The translations under genes were made by a program, and so were the position numbers. Shown piece after piece: positions 50,984 through 63,250 of a DNA stretch of 64,000 bases. The notes beneath the pieces were generated by a model, which searched no databases, was not told where the DNA came from, and saw only the letters and a list, made by a program, of their open reading frames with translations. The stretch comes from Apostichopus japonicus (taxonomy: Eukaryota > Echinodermata > Holothuroidea > Aspidochirotida > Stichopodidae): NCBI RefSeq assembly GCF_037975245.1, contig NC_092566.1, positions 9,156,001-9,220,000 on the forward strand, written 5' to 3'. Position 1 is the first letter of the stretch; each line of letters starts with the position of its first letter.

Positions 50984-51185
50984 GAAGACACAATATAGCT
51001 ATAATTGCGTACCGATATGTCATTTGGAAAAGTGTCAAGAACATCCTTAAAGCTAGAGAGTTGAGGTGACTGATTAAACAATAACGTGGTGAGATTTTTA
51101 GCGCCAAACTGTTCCGTCATCAACTTAGAAAGATCCTCTAGAAAATAGTGACTAAAGAACATTATACGGACACAAGAAATGTCTA
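50984..51185 (-). CDS. Possible exon of an unidentified gene
   Basis: The minus-strand frame is open for over 100 codons to 50857. It is preceded by a good acceptor-like sequence TTCTTCCCTGTGTGCAG ending at 51186. The composition is protein-like: CVRIMFFSHYFLEDLSKLM, then LSSFKDVLDTFPNDISVRN. A possible weak donor GTGTAA lies at 50983-50978. No family was recognised and no neighbouring exon was found. It could be a decayed exon, part of a single-exon fragment ending at the stop at 50857, or a chance frame. Confidence 0.25.
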
Positions 51186-51507
51186 CTGCACACAGGGAAG
51201 AACAGTCTTTTCTTATGAATTCTACAGTTAAATATCTTTAACTAAACGAGCAACGCAAAACTGACTATATCTAGGAACTTCTAAACAAATTCGAAAAGCG
51301 CTCGAATGGGATTCCAAGCATACAGTGACGTCATGGTTACATGTATGTATGTATTTTGTATGTATTTAGATCCTCCTGCAAGCAGGAACTTGCGAAGATT
51401 CCTCATTGGCTTATCAAGACCGCAAGCTGACCAAAGTCAGTCTCTTACATTCATATTTAACGTCCATGATTATGAATTGTCAACAACTCTGTAACTGGAC
51501 GACATTA

Positions 51508-51560
51508 ATCTTGGAGTGACTCGAACCGGGGACCTATGTACTATGTTATACCAATTGATC
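51508..51560 (-). other. tRNA-like fragment
   Basis: The minus strand reads GGGTAGATCAATTGGTATAA and later CCCGGTTCGAGTC. These are A- and B-box-like motifs at tRNA spacing. No complete cloverleaf is evident. It is probably a SINE head remnant. Confidence 0.45.
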
Positions 51561-51872
51561 TACCCATCGTTTAGTTGGTGACAATCCCAATTAAGTATTT
51601 GTTGTATGCAGGGATAAGGGGAGGGGTCGGGGGGGGGGGGGTCGGAGGTGGGTGCTAGTCAGAAGTCATAGTGCCTTAGCAAGACGTGTAACCAGGGAGT
51701 ACATCCCAATATCATTCGATGCAACCCACATAGCGGCAGGGATTTTCAAAACGAAATTTGGCTACTTATTAATATGTTTAAGAAAATGAGCAACAAAATA
51801 TTGAGTCTCTGAAACTCTGTGAAACTCTGAGTAACAACTACCAGTGTTCCACTAGTCTCAACTAGTCTCAAC

Positions 51873-51893
51873 ATATATATATATATACAGTCT

Positions 51894-51931
<38 letters not shown>

Positions 51932-51965
51932 TCTCAATATATATATATATATATATATATATAGG

Positions 51966-52002
<37 letters not shown>
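51873..52002. repeat. (TA)n tract with repeated CAGTCTCAA interruptions
   Basis: TA runs are separated by ATACAGTCTCAATATA, which occurs twice, and by a single TAGGCC. Confidence 0.95.
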
Positions 52003-53069
52003 GTCTTTTTACTTGTAGCATAAACCGAATAAATGGGAAGCGTTTTTTTTTTAGTAGCACAAGAGCCTAACTGTAATTGAGAGTGTTTTCGTCAAATAAA
52101 CCCTTTATTAAGAATGTCAGTATATACGCCATTTCTACAACAGATTTGTCTGGTATTCCGCTCAAGCACAAAGAAATAATCGCTTTATTGTTAAACTGAA
52201 AGGGATTAGAACTCATCTCATCTTCATCTACTATGGTTCCCCAGTTAAGACCTAATGCAACTTCTACTTGGCGAACCTGCGTATGGATTTCATTGTAAGA
52301 ATAAGCAGTACAGCTGCAGTTTAATTGACTGTATCGAAACCATGTGACCAGCGCGAGAAATACATTCTATAGCCACACCACGAAAATCAGTTGGTACAGG
52401 CAGGTAAAGATTGGTTCAGTGAATATAAAAAAAAATCGTTAACCCAACACCCCCCCCAGCCCCCACCTCAGGGAAGACAAAATGATGATGATGCAGGGAT
52501 GATGGGCAGATTCTGTTGTGGGTTTGTTATTTCTGGTTTCGGAATGGGGAAGTGGGATTTGATTTATTTATTTCTTCCTACTGCCTTCGACCAGGGAGCT
52601 TATCATTTCAGACTTAACTGATTTCGACATAGCTGCCCTGCACTGCTTTTTACGTACGGTCTCTTCAGTATTTACGAAAGTGTTCAGACGCTGAGGTGTA
52701 TCGTCCGCTGTATGGGGGTCGTTCAAGGTAGCAGTTCCTTCAGAAGGAAGCGAGGGGAAATTATTGTACGGCTCCATTCGGTTATAAAAAAATGTCTTCG
52801 CCCGGACAAATTTTTCATATCAGTATTAATCACATGTAAATTTCAGAGTTCTATGAAATAATACAAAAAAAATTATTAGAGCCTGGTGCGGACACAGGGG
52901 CGTGCCGATGTGAACCTTTGTAACCTCACAACCAACGGAAAGTAGTTACTTAGGTCCCACTATACCTTCACTTAAACGTAATTATAGAACTAATTTATAG
53001 TCTAAATATGAAAAGTCTAATATTTAATTCTTTTTGTTCTGAAGGAGGCCCCACAAATACTTACATAGA
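52003..53069. other. Intergenic, no gene recognised
   Basis: This is CpG-containing sequence with a C-run at 52450-52458. There is no recognisable exon or element. Confidence 0.6.
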
Positions 53070-53077
53070 GGTAGGAA

Positions 53078-53260
53078 TCGAACCCCGTATCTTCGTGTCA
53101 CGAACCGTACCACTCGACCACAGTGATTCTACTGGTGTGTTAAAGCGTATAAATTGGCTTTGAATAACTGTCATTAAGGGCGTATTACCAAGTGTTATGA
53201 TCATAACACTGTGGTCGAGTGGTACGGATACATCGACTCCGGGCCCCTAAGTCTCTTCTT
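53078..53260. mobile_element. Two tRNA-like SINE heads in inverted orientation
   Basis: A perfect 21-bp inverted repeat containing CTGTGGTCGAGTGGTACGG lies at 53105-53125 (minus) and 53207-53227 (plus). The minus copy continues to a B-box-like GGGGTTCGATTCC. The plus copy ends in a decayed CGACTCCGGGCCCC. They are probably two SINE insertions or an inverted duplication of one. Confidence 0.6.
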
Positions 53261-54821
53261 TTCTTTAAATCCAGCATCCTCTTCTGCGAGCAATTTTGAC
53301 ATTCCTGTAGAACATTATAGTGGTCGAGTTTACAGTTCTTTACTGATAAACTTAGCGGTACCATAATTCACAAGTTCCATGCATACCGCCTACCAACCCT
53401 CTCCCCTTCTCATACTTTCAACCATCACTAAAATGACCCATCATTACCACTTACAAAATATCGTGTTGCTTCTTTACGAATGATGAGTATATGCCAAACA
53501 GGTCTGGACGTTGGAACAATCAACATCCCCCACCCACACCCCCAGTGGCGTCCCGCCAGACATTTCAATCTTGGGGGGGGGGGACAGCACTTAATTAGGG
53601 GGCAAAATGTTTATTTGTGAATGTTGTCCTGGGGGAGGGCTCTAAGGGGAGGGGGAAAATGTTTGATTAAATAAGGGTCCTTAGATGCAATCTGGTGTAT
53701 ATTTTTCGGGCTTTAGTCTGTCCGATATTTATGTTTTTAAAAAAGTTATACAAAAATGGAAATTAACCCTTTTGTTTTGATACTGTTTTTAAATAAGAGT
53801 GTTGAAATTGAAATTCATGCAGGGTAGTAGTGAAGTTTCAGCACTAGCAGTTCACGACAGGGTCTCTGTGACCTTGTTAGTGAGAAAAAAAACTGGTTAT
53901 TTTGATGGTCGGTGGAAAGAAGGTTTACTGATAAACATAATACGTTTCGTCCTTTGTAATGAAAAGTTTTTATTTTGAGTATTTTTTTAACACTACAAAT
54001 CGCATCTTGGGGGAGGGGGCACCCAGGGGAACGATTTTTGGGTTGAGGCATGTGCACCACCCAGGCCACCCCTTGGCGACCCCCCAACAACAACCAACAC
54101 CACCACCACCCCACATGGCACTCATCTGCCATCTCTTCATACATAAAAGATTACCCCTAATCACCTCTGTATGAATACCTACAAATATCATAGTCCGTTA
54201 TATGCTTAGTTTATGCCAGCTGGACCACAGGGGTGATAGCAGGGCCAATGCAAACTCATTCCTGGGGTAGAAACCCTATCACGTGCTCCCTGCAGTCGCT
54301 CAATATCCATGACTTGTTCATTAGGAAATGTCTGTGTAAGGTATAATTGGTTTCATCATTTCGAAAGAAAAGTTTGGAAACAGCTGCCATTATAAACGTT
54401 TCTTTTGTACCGATGCATGAACGCCATCCGTGGCAAAGTCTCTACGGTATCTTTAGAGCGCCATAATGACATCTTGTTATGATTATTTTCCTATAGTATA
54501 ACGAATATTATAGAACAAATTGAACAATTTTAACATAAAATATTTTCTACTTCATGTGATCGTTCAGAATTTTGTATTCTCCCTACGAAAGTATAGTAAA
54601 GCATTCTTTCATAGATTTGTTGTCTTTCAAGAAAAGTAAACACAGTTCTTGTTCTCTAAGAGCTCAAATTGTTGTAAAGAGCATTTTTCATATTAATTTT
54701 GAGAAATGCTAACTGTTTAAAATAAAAAATTGTCCTCAAAAGAAAATGAAAAAGTTAGAAACATTTCTAAATATACTTTGCGAAAGAACAAGTAGTAAAA
54801 CCTTCATGACGCGAACGTTGC

Positions 54822-54825
<4 letters not shown>
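53261..54825. other. Intergenic, no gene recognised
   Basis: CAGTGGCGTCCCGCCAGAC followed by a G-run at 53545-53583 looks like one end of a hAT-like element, but no matching right end was found. The rest is unremarkable. Confidence 0.5.

Positions 54826-54886
<61 letters not shown>
54826..54886. repeat. (TA)n tract
   Basis: About 60 bp of pure TA dinucleotides. Confidence 0.97.
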
Positions 54887-54893
<7 letters not shown>

Positions 54894-54959
54894 TTCACAG
54901 CAATTTTAAAATAATCTTAAAATCGTTACACACTATGTAATTGTAAAAACATTTTCACC

Positions 54960-55049
54960 AGGGGCGCAACCACGTTTCTTGCACTTGGGTGGGGTTGTGG
55001 GGGAGGGGGTGGGGCTAAGATGGAAATTTCCCTGATTGTTGCGCCCCTT
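54960..55049. mobile_element. Tiny TIR element, about 90 bp
   Basis: Perfect 10-bp inverted ends GGGGCGCAAC (54961-54970) and GTTGCGCCCC (55038-55047) enclose a G-rich core. Imperfect direct repeats ATTTTCACC (54951-54959) and ATTTTCGCC (55050-55058) flank it, eight of nine bases identical. It is too short to code for anything. Confidence 0.5.
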
Positions 55050-55058
55050 ATTTTCGCC

Positions 55059-58000
55059 GCCAAATATTTTGATCTGTTTGGATGTAGTTACATAGCCATT
55101 TTAATGAACGCGACGAAGTATAGAATCAACTGCAATAGGACACGTATAGGCGCCCCATAGATCCGACTAAGTGCCATTGGTCTTTCTGTCAACGAATCGT
55201 ACCCCAGTATATGCGATCACTTAAGATGGGTTTTTTTTTTTTTTTTTTAAATGTTAAGACGAATAACAATGGAAACTCAATCACGTTGAGAAATACCTTT
55301 AATATAGAATTATTCATTCACGGCATGTTTATTATATCGCAATAAAATTTTATTTCTGATATACCTGGACAAAATATATAAGTTAGAAAAATACAAATTT
55401 GAATGAAAATATAGAATCATAAGAATGAAAGTAGAAAATGGGCAAAATGTTTTTATAGGTATTGATAATATACAACAACAAAAGATAAATCAAGTAATTA
55501 ATGAATAAAGAAATAAAAATTACAACTGCCAAAAAAAAAAAAAGTGAAAAAAAGGGGAAAAAAAGGGAAAAAAAGAAAGAAAGAGAAGAATATCGATAGA
55601 GAAGAACAAAAACAGAAATATTTATACGGTCACTGGTCACACAAAGAAATAATTCAAATATTTTCAATGAATAAATAAGTAAAAGTCAATGACAAAAACA
55701 GATCAATACAATAAGAACACAGCGAGATCAGAAATATATTGATACGGTCAGTAAATTTGATTCTAACCCTAACAGTGAAAGTAATTCTTATTTGACCCTA
55801 TGATTCAGATGACAACGCAAATTCCCGGAATTTAAAACTGCTAATTAGCAGAAAACAAGTCGATGAAAAGGGAGAAAAAATGTTAATCTCCTCACTGAAA
55901 TTTAATACGATATTCATATGTCACACATTTTAAACAGTTATGGTTAGAAGGCCACAATTATTATTTTCTTGATAAAAAAAAAGAATAGAAAAAAGTTAAG
56001 CAGACACAATAGAACTGAGATCATCTCTCTCTTCCCCTCCCCCCCCCCCCCCCAAAAAAAAAAAAACAATTGTTACAGAACTTTCTTTTATCTTTGATGT
56101 ATCTTAAAATTACAAACATTTTAGTACGCATGATAACATTTCTATGACCCATAATGGTTCATAAAAGATTCCGTATATATCCATTAACCGTTGGACAGCA
56201 ATCAAAAGGCTGTTTCACTAATTAAAGATTAATGATGTCTTCCGCTCATCATACAAAACATTTACAATTGTTGAAACGTAATTACCTTTCATGGTCTGTA
56301 AAGTAAGAGTTTTGAAAACACTATATTTAAGCAGGCTAATGTCTTCTTATAACTTACGTCGCTTTATATTATTTAAAGAAAAAGAGAAGAAAAAAATCTT
56401 TCTCATTTTCTACTGTACATTCGGACTACATCAAAGGCTCTATATGGGCATACAAAGGGTCACCTCTAACTGAAACCAAAATGATGGTGAGGTAAGAAAG
56501 AACTTTTCATTCATACTAACAATTTGATTATAAAGGTTAAATTCATTATAATCTGAGTGTATACATAATTTAAAAAGGACGCATTTAACCTCGTCCTTCC
56601 TTTTAAAGGACATTAGTTTAGCTAAAAATTGCTAGAAGTTTCCAAAACGAACTGTCTCAGAGGATCTGATCTGCCAAAATATTTGCCAGCCGTTGAGGAT
56701 TATTTAGAAAATAGACAATTAAATTTATCAGTGTCGATAAACTAGCATATTTAGTGTCGATAAACTAGCATATTTGGTGTCGATATAAACTAGCATATTT
56801 GGTGGCAATGGTGATGACGTAGTAGGATACTTTTATGCGTTGTAGGGACATTCAATTTAAAGTAACTTGGTGAGTTCTTAAAAAGTAGGAGAACGGATGG
56901 TTATCTATTGTTGGTTCAAGATGGTCATTTTTCGTGGTGGGGGAGGGGGTCGGGGTGATAGGGGTGGTGCATGCTTTTCCTATACACACTACCAATCTTC
57001 TACAAGTCCAGTTGATATTTTATTACTGTATAAATCATTTTACGATACGTGTAGCATTATGTTCAATAATGATTTTATTGGAAAGCAATTACAGTACTTT
57101 TGTTTTGGAGGGGTTGGAGGCGAGGGTAGGGGGGGGGGCGAGTGGAGGTGAGGAATGAGAGAAGGAAAGTGGACGGAGCCTATTAGTTTAGGCATACAGA
57201 GGACAGGAACGGGATTGGACCAAGCCTGCCTAAACGTTAAGATATTTCACTCCCAATGAAACATCGCCAAAACAAATATCTCAACCAATTGCAATACAGC
57301 ACGCTTTAAATACGCATTTGTACGTACCAAACTTACTTCCGACTAGCAGCGTCCATCTCATGAGTTTTCTCTGTCTACTCTCTTTCCCCTCTCTGGTCAT
57401 TGACTGTCACTAACTAGATCAGCGAAAGGCTTCTTCCGCACTTTTCTCCTGAGTTTGGTGAAGGGGGGGGGGGGTGGTGAGGGGACATATATCTCTCTCT
57501 GGAATAGTCGCTAATATGCAAACCCGATCGTGAATAGAGTTGACTTCACTAACTTATTGAAAGCATATACCGATCATTTTCTTAGATACCGTTTTGTGAA
57601 ACCTACAAATAAAATTATATTTCCCTAAATCTGTGTAAATATGGGTGCCTCTGTGTGTGTATATGCAGGCCCGTATCCAGGTCGGAGCACAGAGGAGGTC
57701 ATTCCCCTCCGTGCAGACTACTGTGTCCTGGCCCTTCTCCTGCCCGTATCTAATCCACCATCACGTGTACAATAACTTACCAAGTTACAAAATACGAGCA
57801 TTATGCCCCTCGTAAAAGTTTTGATGTCCCTCTTAACTCCGAGTTCCTGACCATGGGGCCTGTGTGTGATTCCACGTGTGTGGCTCATTAATTCATTTAT
57901 TAGCAAACTCTAATATATCTCTCCTATATTTTCTATCGTGTAGGCTTACATGGAATCTGTACTACTGCACGCAGAGTCCTGCATGGCACGGGTAATTCTT

Positions 58001-58099
58001 CTTGTACTGTATTGCATATCAATTAGAATTGCACAAGAGACCAGAACCGATCAACTAATTTGACATTATCAATATGTTTCTGTTTATGCTTCTCCGTAG
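55059..58099. other. Sequence 5' of the second gene, no exon recognised
   Basis: There are A-rich patches at 55530-55600 and G-rich tracts at 56935-56965 and 57127-57140. A 23-bp unit (GTGTCGATAAACTAGCATAT) is repeated three times at 56731-56802. An upstream noncoding exon of the second gene may lie here or further left, but none could be identified. Confidence 0.5.
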
Positions 58100-58566
58100 G
58101 TGGATGATTCTTTTCCGGAAGTGACGACAAATCACAAGAATGATGCATTTTAACGGTTCCAGTTCCTTTCAAAATGGTCTTACCTATCATAACCCTCCTC
58201 CTCCTGTCGCCGAACCAGTCAACAGAATAGCAGAGGGGATTCAAAAATTGTACCCACAATGCAATGTTTCCTCCTCCTCCTCCTCGTCGTCGTCGTCCTC
58301 TATCGTGAATGGTTTAGTAGCTAATGAATATGCAAATATTTGTGAAGCCGTGGAAAGTGAGGGCAGTGAGAGAAAGATATCTACAAATGCAATTTCTTTA
58401 AGGAACGAAACAGCGCAAGGGAAGACCGACAGCCTCTCGAGGGGTGAGGAAGGTAGCAACCATGAGGATGACGTGGATACACAAGAGGGTACACAGCAGA
58501 CACTTGACCTCCTTGACCTCGATCAGACTGACACTTCTAGTCAAAACCAAGATGAGGATGCTGACG
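58100..58566 (+). CDS. First coding exon of an unidentified gene (142 aa, 3'-partial)
   Basis: The exon is bounded by CTTCTCCGTAG at 58089-58099 and donor GAC-G|GTAAGT at 58567. Coding starts at ATG 58140 (a second ATG follows directly). The upstream frame is closed by TGA at 58122-58124. The base at -3 is A, a favourable start context. The protein opens MMHFNGSSSFQNGLTYHN, then a PPPP motif and EPVNRIAEGIQKLYPQC. A run of 11 serines from TCC/TCG repeats follows (residues about 44-54). The rest is acidic, ending LDLLDLDQTDTSSQNQ and DEDAD. This reads as a disordered N-terminal region, as in many transcription or signalling factors. No domain is present and the remaining exons lie beyond 64000. 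Confidence 0.75.
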
Positions 58567-61500
58567 GTAAGTACTATCGAAAACCTTGTGACCTTTGACC
58601 TTCTTCGATACAGTCTCTATGTAACAACTTTCAATCTTATGGCTCGGGTTTGATTTTTTTTGCATTTTTCTTACGTCATATCGTATACAATTAAGTCTCT
58701 CGGGTCAGTTGTAAATAGTAAAGGAAATATTGCGGCGGCAGAAACAACAAATATTTCCACACTTTCTTTGAAACTCTCGTCTCAATATTGTCTCTTACTC
58801 GAGTTGTGGTTAAATGAAACCGATTTTCAGTGGCTTTAACACGCCCTCACTCCGGAAAATGAATCGCAGTAGGTGGGCTGTGATGTCATTATTGTAGGCT
58901 AGCTGTCTTTCAACAGTTTTCAAACTTTTCCTATTATAATAATCTTGTTGATTTATCATTTGATATTTGATACATTTGGGACGTTCGCTAAGATGTCAAT
59001 GTTCTTTGGTATATTTAGAATTTCATTCGACTGCTGTAACTTTTTGCTAGAAATTCAGCAAATTTGTCACGCACATAAATTCTGTCACAGGACTTTCCCT
59101 TTTAATTTAAAGCACTCTTTGATAAACGTACCCTGTTAATGCATTTTAAGGTCATTTTCTACTTCAACCGGAAACAGAACTTGATTCGGTTATATTTATT
59201 TATTATTATTTATTATTTTTTGATGTGAATATTCACCTCTTCAAAATGTTAATGCCAGTGACGCTATAAACTGCAGTTATTCACCTATGACCATTCTGGC
59301 ATTCTGTACTAGATGTTGTGGCTAAATATGACATTTAAAGAACCCAAAAAATGTTTATTCAAAGAATATAACTATAAATCTCATGTGTTGGTTACTGGAA
59401 CGTAAATGCCTACTTAAATGCTATATTCTAAGAGATTGCGAGCAAATGCATTACTCAAAATAAAATTACTTCCTGCTTCAATTGCAATAAAAAAAAATAC
59501 TTGCTGTGTTTATTTCATACAGCCTTTCAATTTACCGTATCGTATATACAGACCTATATATTTCATCGGCCTTGAAAAGTTGCAAATGGTGAGGTACCTT
59601 GTAAATACAGACAATGAACTCCTCAGTTTTGAGTGTTATTGAATTCGTTTAAAACAAGAAATAACAAGAAAAAGCGAACTAAGCCCTTGAAAAGTTTACA
59701 GAAAATAGAAGGTACTCCAAATCACATTTTGAAGAAGACGTCGCTGATCCAAGACTAGAACTATCTCCTTTGTTCCAAGCTTCTCTTCCTTACCCCCCCC
59801 CCTCTACCCCTCCCCCATTCACATATCTTCAAAATCATGAAAATACAAAATCGTTCATTAATTTCAATACCACGTCACGTGTATAAGATTTATATCGACA
59901 TGACATTGTATAATCCGTTTTAGATACATTTCTTTGTCTCTGCAAGTAAAAGTGACATACAGAACAAATTTATCGTAAGAGTCACTGTTATTGTTTGTGA
60001 TGTTAATCAAAGCGTGACAAGTGATTCTCTTCCCGGATTGGTGGTGCGGTTAAGAGGGTCCACGTGGGTCCACCTGTTGCCAAATATTACGATCAATGAA
60101 CCACATCGGAACCTCAGATATACGACCGTTTTTTCTTCTTTTTTTGGAAAAAGGAAACTATTTTATGTATACTTTCCCTCGGGTGGAAGTTTGTTGAGGA
60201 ATAGTATTGATAGATTTAGAAGGCCACGTTCGTAATCATGAAGAAAAAAAATTGTCGAGTGTTTCCAAACAATTTCATCCGCCCTCGCGTCAGTTGATAA
60301 TTAATGGTTTTGTAAGTGAGGTTTAACTATATACAGACACACGATAATATATAGGATGATTAAATATCGTGACAATATGTGTAAGCATTATACGAAGTAT
60401 AGAAAGAAAGTACAAATTTTAACCTGAAATAATAATAAAAATAATAATAATAATTTAAAAAAATAATAATTTAAAAAAAAATAATAATAAGAATAATAAG
60501 AAATAATAAGAAAAAGAAAACAGGTTTAGTTGTGTCTGCATAATATATCTCTCATCAATGAATAAATTCTAAAACGGGTTACCAAGACAGCATGAAAATC
60601 ATGTGGTGGGTGTGGTTGGGGTGTGTGGGTGGGGGATCGGGTGTGGACGGGGGATATGGGGCTGGGGGTTATCATGTTTATCTTGATTTTTTAATGGACC
60701 GGTAACAATGGTTACGTCACTTATACTGTCACTGGGAATTGTCAGTTTATTTCTTACGTTATCTACCATAATACAATATCAATACTAATTGTATAAGTTG
60801 TATAAGCGGATCCATATAAGTTTTATCATGCAAGCATGACCCTTCCATGGTTTTATCTGTATAGACAAATAGGGTGGAGAGGGGTTGTGAGGCAGGGATG
60901 GAGTGCATAGCGGTCGGTACCTTCGCGACACGAGTCCCTCATCCTTGGTTTTGGAAATACTCAAAAGTATTCTTTTTCTTCCATTTAATTTAAAGTGCCC
61001 TGTTGTTGAAGGAATTAAGAGTAACATGGAATTAAAAAATTGCATTCCTGTTGAAAAACATTCAAATACTGGAATTTGTCGTAAGGATTGCATAGTTGAT
61101 CCTTTTTGTAGGAGTTTTAAGGTAACTGTGTGGTTAATCCCCTTCAAACTAGGTCATATATACACTGCACCTCGACGATTGTGCTCCCCCTCCCTACCCC
61201 CCGATTGAACCCTCTTTCACCGCCCTTGGCCCACCCCCGATTGAACCCTCTTTCACCGCCCTTGGGTGGCATCTTGATATATGTAAACTTACTTTTGGAC
61301 TGGCATATAATAGTAAGATTGCAGCTAAAACCAAATAGAATTAATCATATCGGAAGTGAATTAAAACTAAACAAGGCATGCAACTACAAGCGACTGGTTA
61401 CAAAGACTACACTCGGACATTTCAGATAGCCTGTCTCGTTTCATTGTTGATAAGAGGTTGTCCTAATCAATTGAGGGTTTGATTTCGAAACCCTTCATAA

Positions 61501-63183
61501 ACGTCTAGTTGTATGGCTTGACCAGTTTGCAGGCTTAGAGATAGTCCATCTGCTCTGTCAAAATGACCTACAATATACTCTTTTACCCACCCAAAAAGAG
61601 GGGGGGGGGAGAAATCTTAAAGGATTCACTCTTTCTCTGAGCGACTCTGTAGACTATGGACAAAACATGGACAACATCAGACACGCTAATCTGTTAGCGA
61701 TACGTGTCTTTGATAGGCTTCCTGTGTAATAAGCCGAAGATAAATGATCGGTATATGATTTATTGTAAGTGGGGGGGGATATGATGACGTCATGCACCTG
61801 GATATAGCTATACGCGTGTAGGTAACACGTATGTTATACGCGTGTACTGCATAAGTTTAAGAAGAAGAAAAAAGGGGGGAAAACGGAAAACGTCTTAAAT
61901 TCAAGAGGGAAAAGACGAAGGAATAATTTAACCTATTAGGCCTATTCCTCAATCATCTTCACAATTTTGTAGAGTGTAGATAAACGGCAACTTTCGATAT
62001 CCACCCTGTCCCATATACATTAGTATTGTTTTAGTGGTGTAACCCCGTGACACGAACATTTTGGTGTCACAGATCACTTTCTCTTCCTTTTTCGAATATA
62101 TACACAGTTCAAAAAGCTTCATATAGTATCACATGATATCAGATTTGTTTTTCTCTAGTTCGTTGGAAATTTTGCAACTTTAATTTTTTTTCATCAACAA
62201 AAGGAATTGATATAGAACGAATATTTAAGAGGTTTACGAGATTCGAATTTGAGTACGGGCTTTGAACTATAGCCTATGGTGGGTTGGGCTATAGTTTACA
62301 TAGTAACATGTTTCATAAAACTGTCGAGAGAGGTGTCAAAAAATATTTGTCTAACTTGAGCTGGGGGTGGTTAGGGGGTGGGGGGGGGTTTGATGTAGGA
62401 TGGGTGTACTTTCATTTGTCCTCCACTCTAATTGTTTACGTCACTGTCATAAGTTTTAACATTGATCAAACGAGCCGTTAGACCTCTCGTTTTGGACGCT
62501 CTGTTATCTTCTGTCCGTAACCACCCAAGCATGCATGCATATAAAGATTTGTATAAATGGAAGCTTTCTGGTCTTACAAACAACGATGATAGTTTGTGAT
62601 ACTAAACAGTGTCCTGTTTTTACTATTAAGTTGACACAGTATAGATGGACAGTTGAAATCCTTTAAGAACTGGGATTAATACCACTTGAGATAAAGCCAT
62701 CTTATTCTAACAAAATTCCTGGTTACCGTCAGGACTCTTCAAAAATTGCCGCTTTCATATGCCGCATCCATGGACGATATATATCTGTACTTATACATAT
62801 ACAGAAAAAGGACAGAATTGAAGTTGATAGCCTATAGGTACTAGCCTACTGCGTTCTTATTTCTTTCAAAACATGATACTGACAACTACTGGCATTTTGA
62901 CAAAGCTGAATACACCATCTTATCGATTTCAATAATTAAGATCCTTAGTATATGCGTTTGTAAAAAGAAACGAATGTGTGGTCGGCAGTCATTTGAATTT
63001 GACGGTCATCCGACATTACAGTATGATTTTTTTTGGTCTGGTTTTCTTCATCATACAGTCATCATTCTGGGCCTATTGTAGATAACATTCCCTTTGTGTG
63101 TTGTGGATGTCTCTTGGTTGGTTTGTTCACATGTTTTTGTGATGATAGGGGACTCCTCACAAAGCGTATAGGCTGTATGTAGC

Positions 63184-63250
<67 letters not shown>

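Noticed and set aside
53544-53600. Left end of another hAT-like element (CAGTGGCGTCCC)
   Set aside because: No matching inverse end or target duplication was found downstream, so it is only mentioned as a possible relic.
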